A program made the translations under genes and the position numbers. The notes beneath the pieces are model-generated. The model made no database searches and had not been told where the DNA came from. It saw nothing but the letters and a program-made list of their open reading frames with translations. DNA of 64,000 nucleotides from Anaerocolumna sp. MB42-C2 (GTDB lineage Bacteria > Bacillota > Clostridia > Lachnospirales > Lachnospiraceae), in the NCBI RefSeq assembly GCF_030913705.1, contig NZ_CP133190.1, positions 2,619,501 through 2,683,500 on the forward strand, written 5' to 3'. This document shows, one piece after another, positions 62,672-64,000 of the stretch (position 1 is the first letter of the stretch; the number at the start of each line of letters is the position of its first letter).

Positions 62672-64000
62672 TTAAGCCAGATTTTGTTCTGTTCCCTGGG
62701 TTAATTTATACAAACCTGCATAGATTCCGTTCTGTTCTAAAAGCTGGGCATGCGTTCCTCTCTCTTTAATCCCGTCTTCCGTCAGGACGATGATGTTTTT
62801 AGCATTACGAATCGTTGAAAGTCTGTGGGCAATAACAAACGTAGTTCTGTTTTTTGCAAGTTTTTCCAAAGATTCCTGTACAACCTTTTCACTTTCATTA
62901 TCAAGGGCAGAAGTCGCTTCATCAAAGATTAGTATGGGCGGATTTTTAAGAAATACTCTAGCGATACTAAGGCGCTGCTTCTGTCCGCCGGATAATTTGA
63001 CTCCGCGCTGCCCGATATATGTATTGTATCCATCCGGAAGCTCCATTATAAATTCGTGTGCATTGGCATTTTTGGCGGCTTCTATAATTTCTTCATCCGT
63101 AGCTTCCAGTTTACCATATCGGATATTGTCCAGTACCGAACCGGTAAAAAGATATACGTCCTGTTGAACAATTCCTATATTTTTTCTCAAAGAACGTAAT
63201 TTAATATTTTGAATATCCGTACCATCTAATAGAATCCTACCGGAGGTGGCTTCGTAAAACCTTGGAATAAGGCTGCAAATCGTTGTTTTACCTACACCGG
63301 AAGAACCGACTAAAGCCAAATAATCCCCTGCTTTCACTCTCAGGTTAATATTACGGAATACATCTGTTTTTGTATCATTATAACGAAATGATACGTCCTT
63401 AAATTCAATGTCTCCCTTAACCTCCTTAAGGGTAACGGCGTCTTTCTTATCAACAATATCCGGCTGGATCTCCATGATTTCCATAAACCGGTCAAACCCG
63501 GTGATCCCGTTTTGAAATTGTTCTGTAAAATTAATAAGTTTCCGAACAGGCTCAATGATATTATTGATATATAGTAAAAATGTCAGTAAATCACTTAGTG
63601 CTATAATATCATTTGCCATAAGGACTGCACCGCCTATGATTACTGCAACATTGATTAAACTGGTAAAAAAACCAAGACCGGAATGAAACGTTGCCATCTG
63701 CCAGTAGCTGTTACGCTTGCTCTCCACAAAACGTCGGTTTCCGTCATGGAATTTATCCATTTCTCTGTTTTCATTGGCGAAGGACTTAACGACTCGGATA
63801 CCGGATAAATTATCTTCGATCTGGGCATTAATTTCTGCTATCCGCTCCCTGTTTTTACGGAATGCCTGATTCATTTTATTTTTCATGTGATAGGCAAAGA
63901 TAAACATAATGGGAATAAAAGCAAAAACAATTAACGTGATGGGCAGATTTATATTAATTAATATAATAAAAGCACCCACAAATTTAATAATGGATATCAC
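62672..64000 (-). CDS. ABC exporter (fused permease-ATPase), 5' part outside window
   Basis: 442 residues of the C-terminal part are visible; the frame is open at the window edge. The first 170 residues are the last membrane helices of an MsbA/LmrA-type exporter domain (IVFAFIPIMFIFAYHMKNKM ... INVAVIIGGAVLMAND). The ATPase follows: Walker A GSSGVGKTT, signature LSGGQKQRLSIARVF, Walker B ILIFDEATSALD, H-loop VIAHRLST. It exports lipids, peptides or drugs. Partner half-transporters, if any, would lie outside the window. Confidence 0.92.
   Translation of the reverse strand: MISIIKFVGAFIILININLPITLIVFAFIPIMFIFAYHMKNKMNQAFRKNRERIAEINAQIEDNLSGIRVVKSFANENREMDKFHDGNRRFVESKRNSYWQMATFHSGLGFFTSLINVAVIIGGAVLMANDIIALSDLLTFLLYINNIIEPVRKLINFTEQFQNGITGFDRFMEIMEIQPDIVDKKDAVTLKEVKGDIEFKDVSFRYNDTKTDVFRNINLRVKAGDYLALVGSSGVGKTTICSLIPRFYEATSGRILLDGTDIQNIKLRSLRKNIGIVQQDVYLFTGSVLDNIRYGKLEATDEEIIEAAKNANAHEFIMELPDGYNTYIGQRGVKLSGGQKQRLSIARVFLKNPPILIFDEATSALDNESEKVVQESLEKLAKNRTTFVIAHRLSTIRNAKNIIVLTEDGIKERGTHAQLLEQNGIYAGLYKLTQGTEQNLA

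Overview
The window looks like chromosomal DNA of a low-GC Gram-positive anaerobe, most likely Clostridia of the Lachnospiraceae type. The grounds are AT-rich intergenic DNA, strong AGGAGG ribosome sites, a T-box before thrS, an L20-type leader before infC-rpmI-rplT, Lpl-type oligosaccharide ABC transport, AraC regulators with sensor or GH39 domains, LRR_5/BspA-like and Ig-like surface proteins, bacterial hemerythrin and Fe-S-rich flavin enzymes. The species cannot be named from sequence alone. Most genes lie on the minus strand.

Region 1 (1-2.3 kb): a secreted DUF3887-type protein, cut by the window edge, and a membrane-anchored beta-lactamase-family hydrolase. Each has a sigma-A promoter bracketed by two copies of the same operator, with 56 bp between copies in both cases, so one unseen repressor probably controls both.

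Region 2 (2.4-18.4 kb): an eleven-gene leftward operon. Its core, a DUF6379 small subunit, a xylose-isomerase-like TIM-barrel subunit and a Gfo/Idh/MocA oxidoreductase, matches the C-glycoside deglycosidase system (DgpABC/DfgAB/CarBC). Around it are a second oxidoreductase, a second TIM-barrel enzyme, two MFS transporters, a fumarate-reductase-fold flavoprotein, an iron-sulfur flavoprotein and a two-protein Fe-S/flavin electron module. The inferred job is uptake of plant C-glycosides, oxidation at the sugar 3-position, C-C cleavage and perhaps reduction of the aglycone. An AraC regulator fused to a GH39-like domain sits just upstream.

Region 3 (18.6-28.1 kb): a second leftward carbohydrate operon encoding a lipoprotein binding protein, two permeases, two tandem serine esterases, an MFS transporter and a membrane AraC sensor-regulator. 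It ends in a remnant of methionyl-tRNA synthetase. A palindromic MITE-like element lies just upstream of the binding-protein ribosome site.

Region 4 (28.5-37.6 kb): accessory, decayed DNA. It holds a surface-protein remnant and a cell-wall-binding protein cut by a complete IS66 element with an 8-bp target duplication; the IS66 transposase has an in-frame stop. Three tRNA genes follow (Leu-AAG, Asn-GTT, Leu-CAG), then small solitary genes including a GNAT acetyltransferase fused to a C39-like cysteine peptidase domain.

Region 5 (37.8-47.6 kb): a MacAB-TolC-like export operon with a divergent TetR regulator, a DUF4886 protein and a chemotaxis receptor. The ATPase/permease part is visibly richer in GC than its surroundings.

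Region 6 (48-64 kb): mostly core genes: infC-rpmI-rplT, prfC, a secreted leucine-rich-repeat protein, thrS, a GNAT/YdcF/glycosyltransferase operon, hemerythrin, sfsA, a small acidic membrane protein preceded by an unassigned structured element, an ECF sigma/anti-sigma pair, and the 3' part of an ABC exporter.
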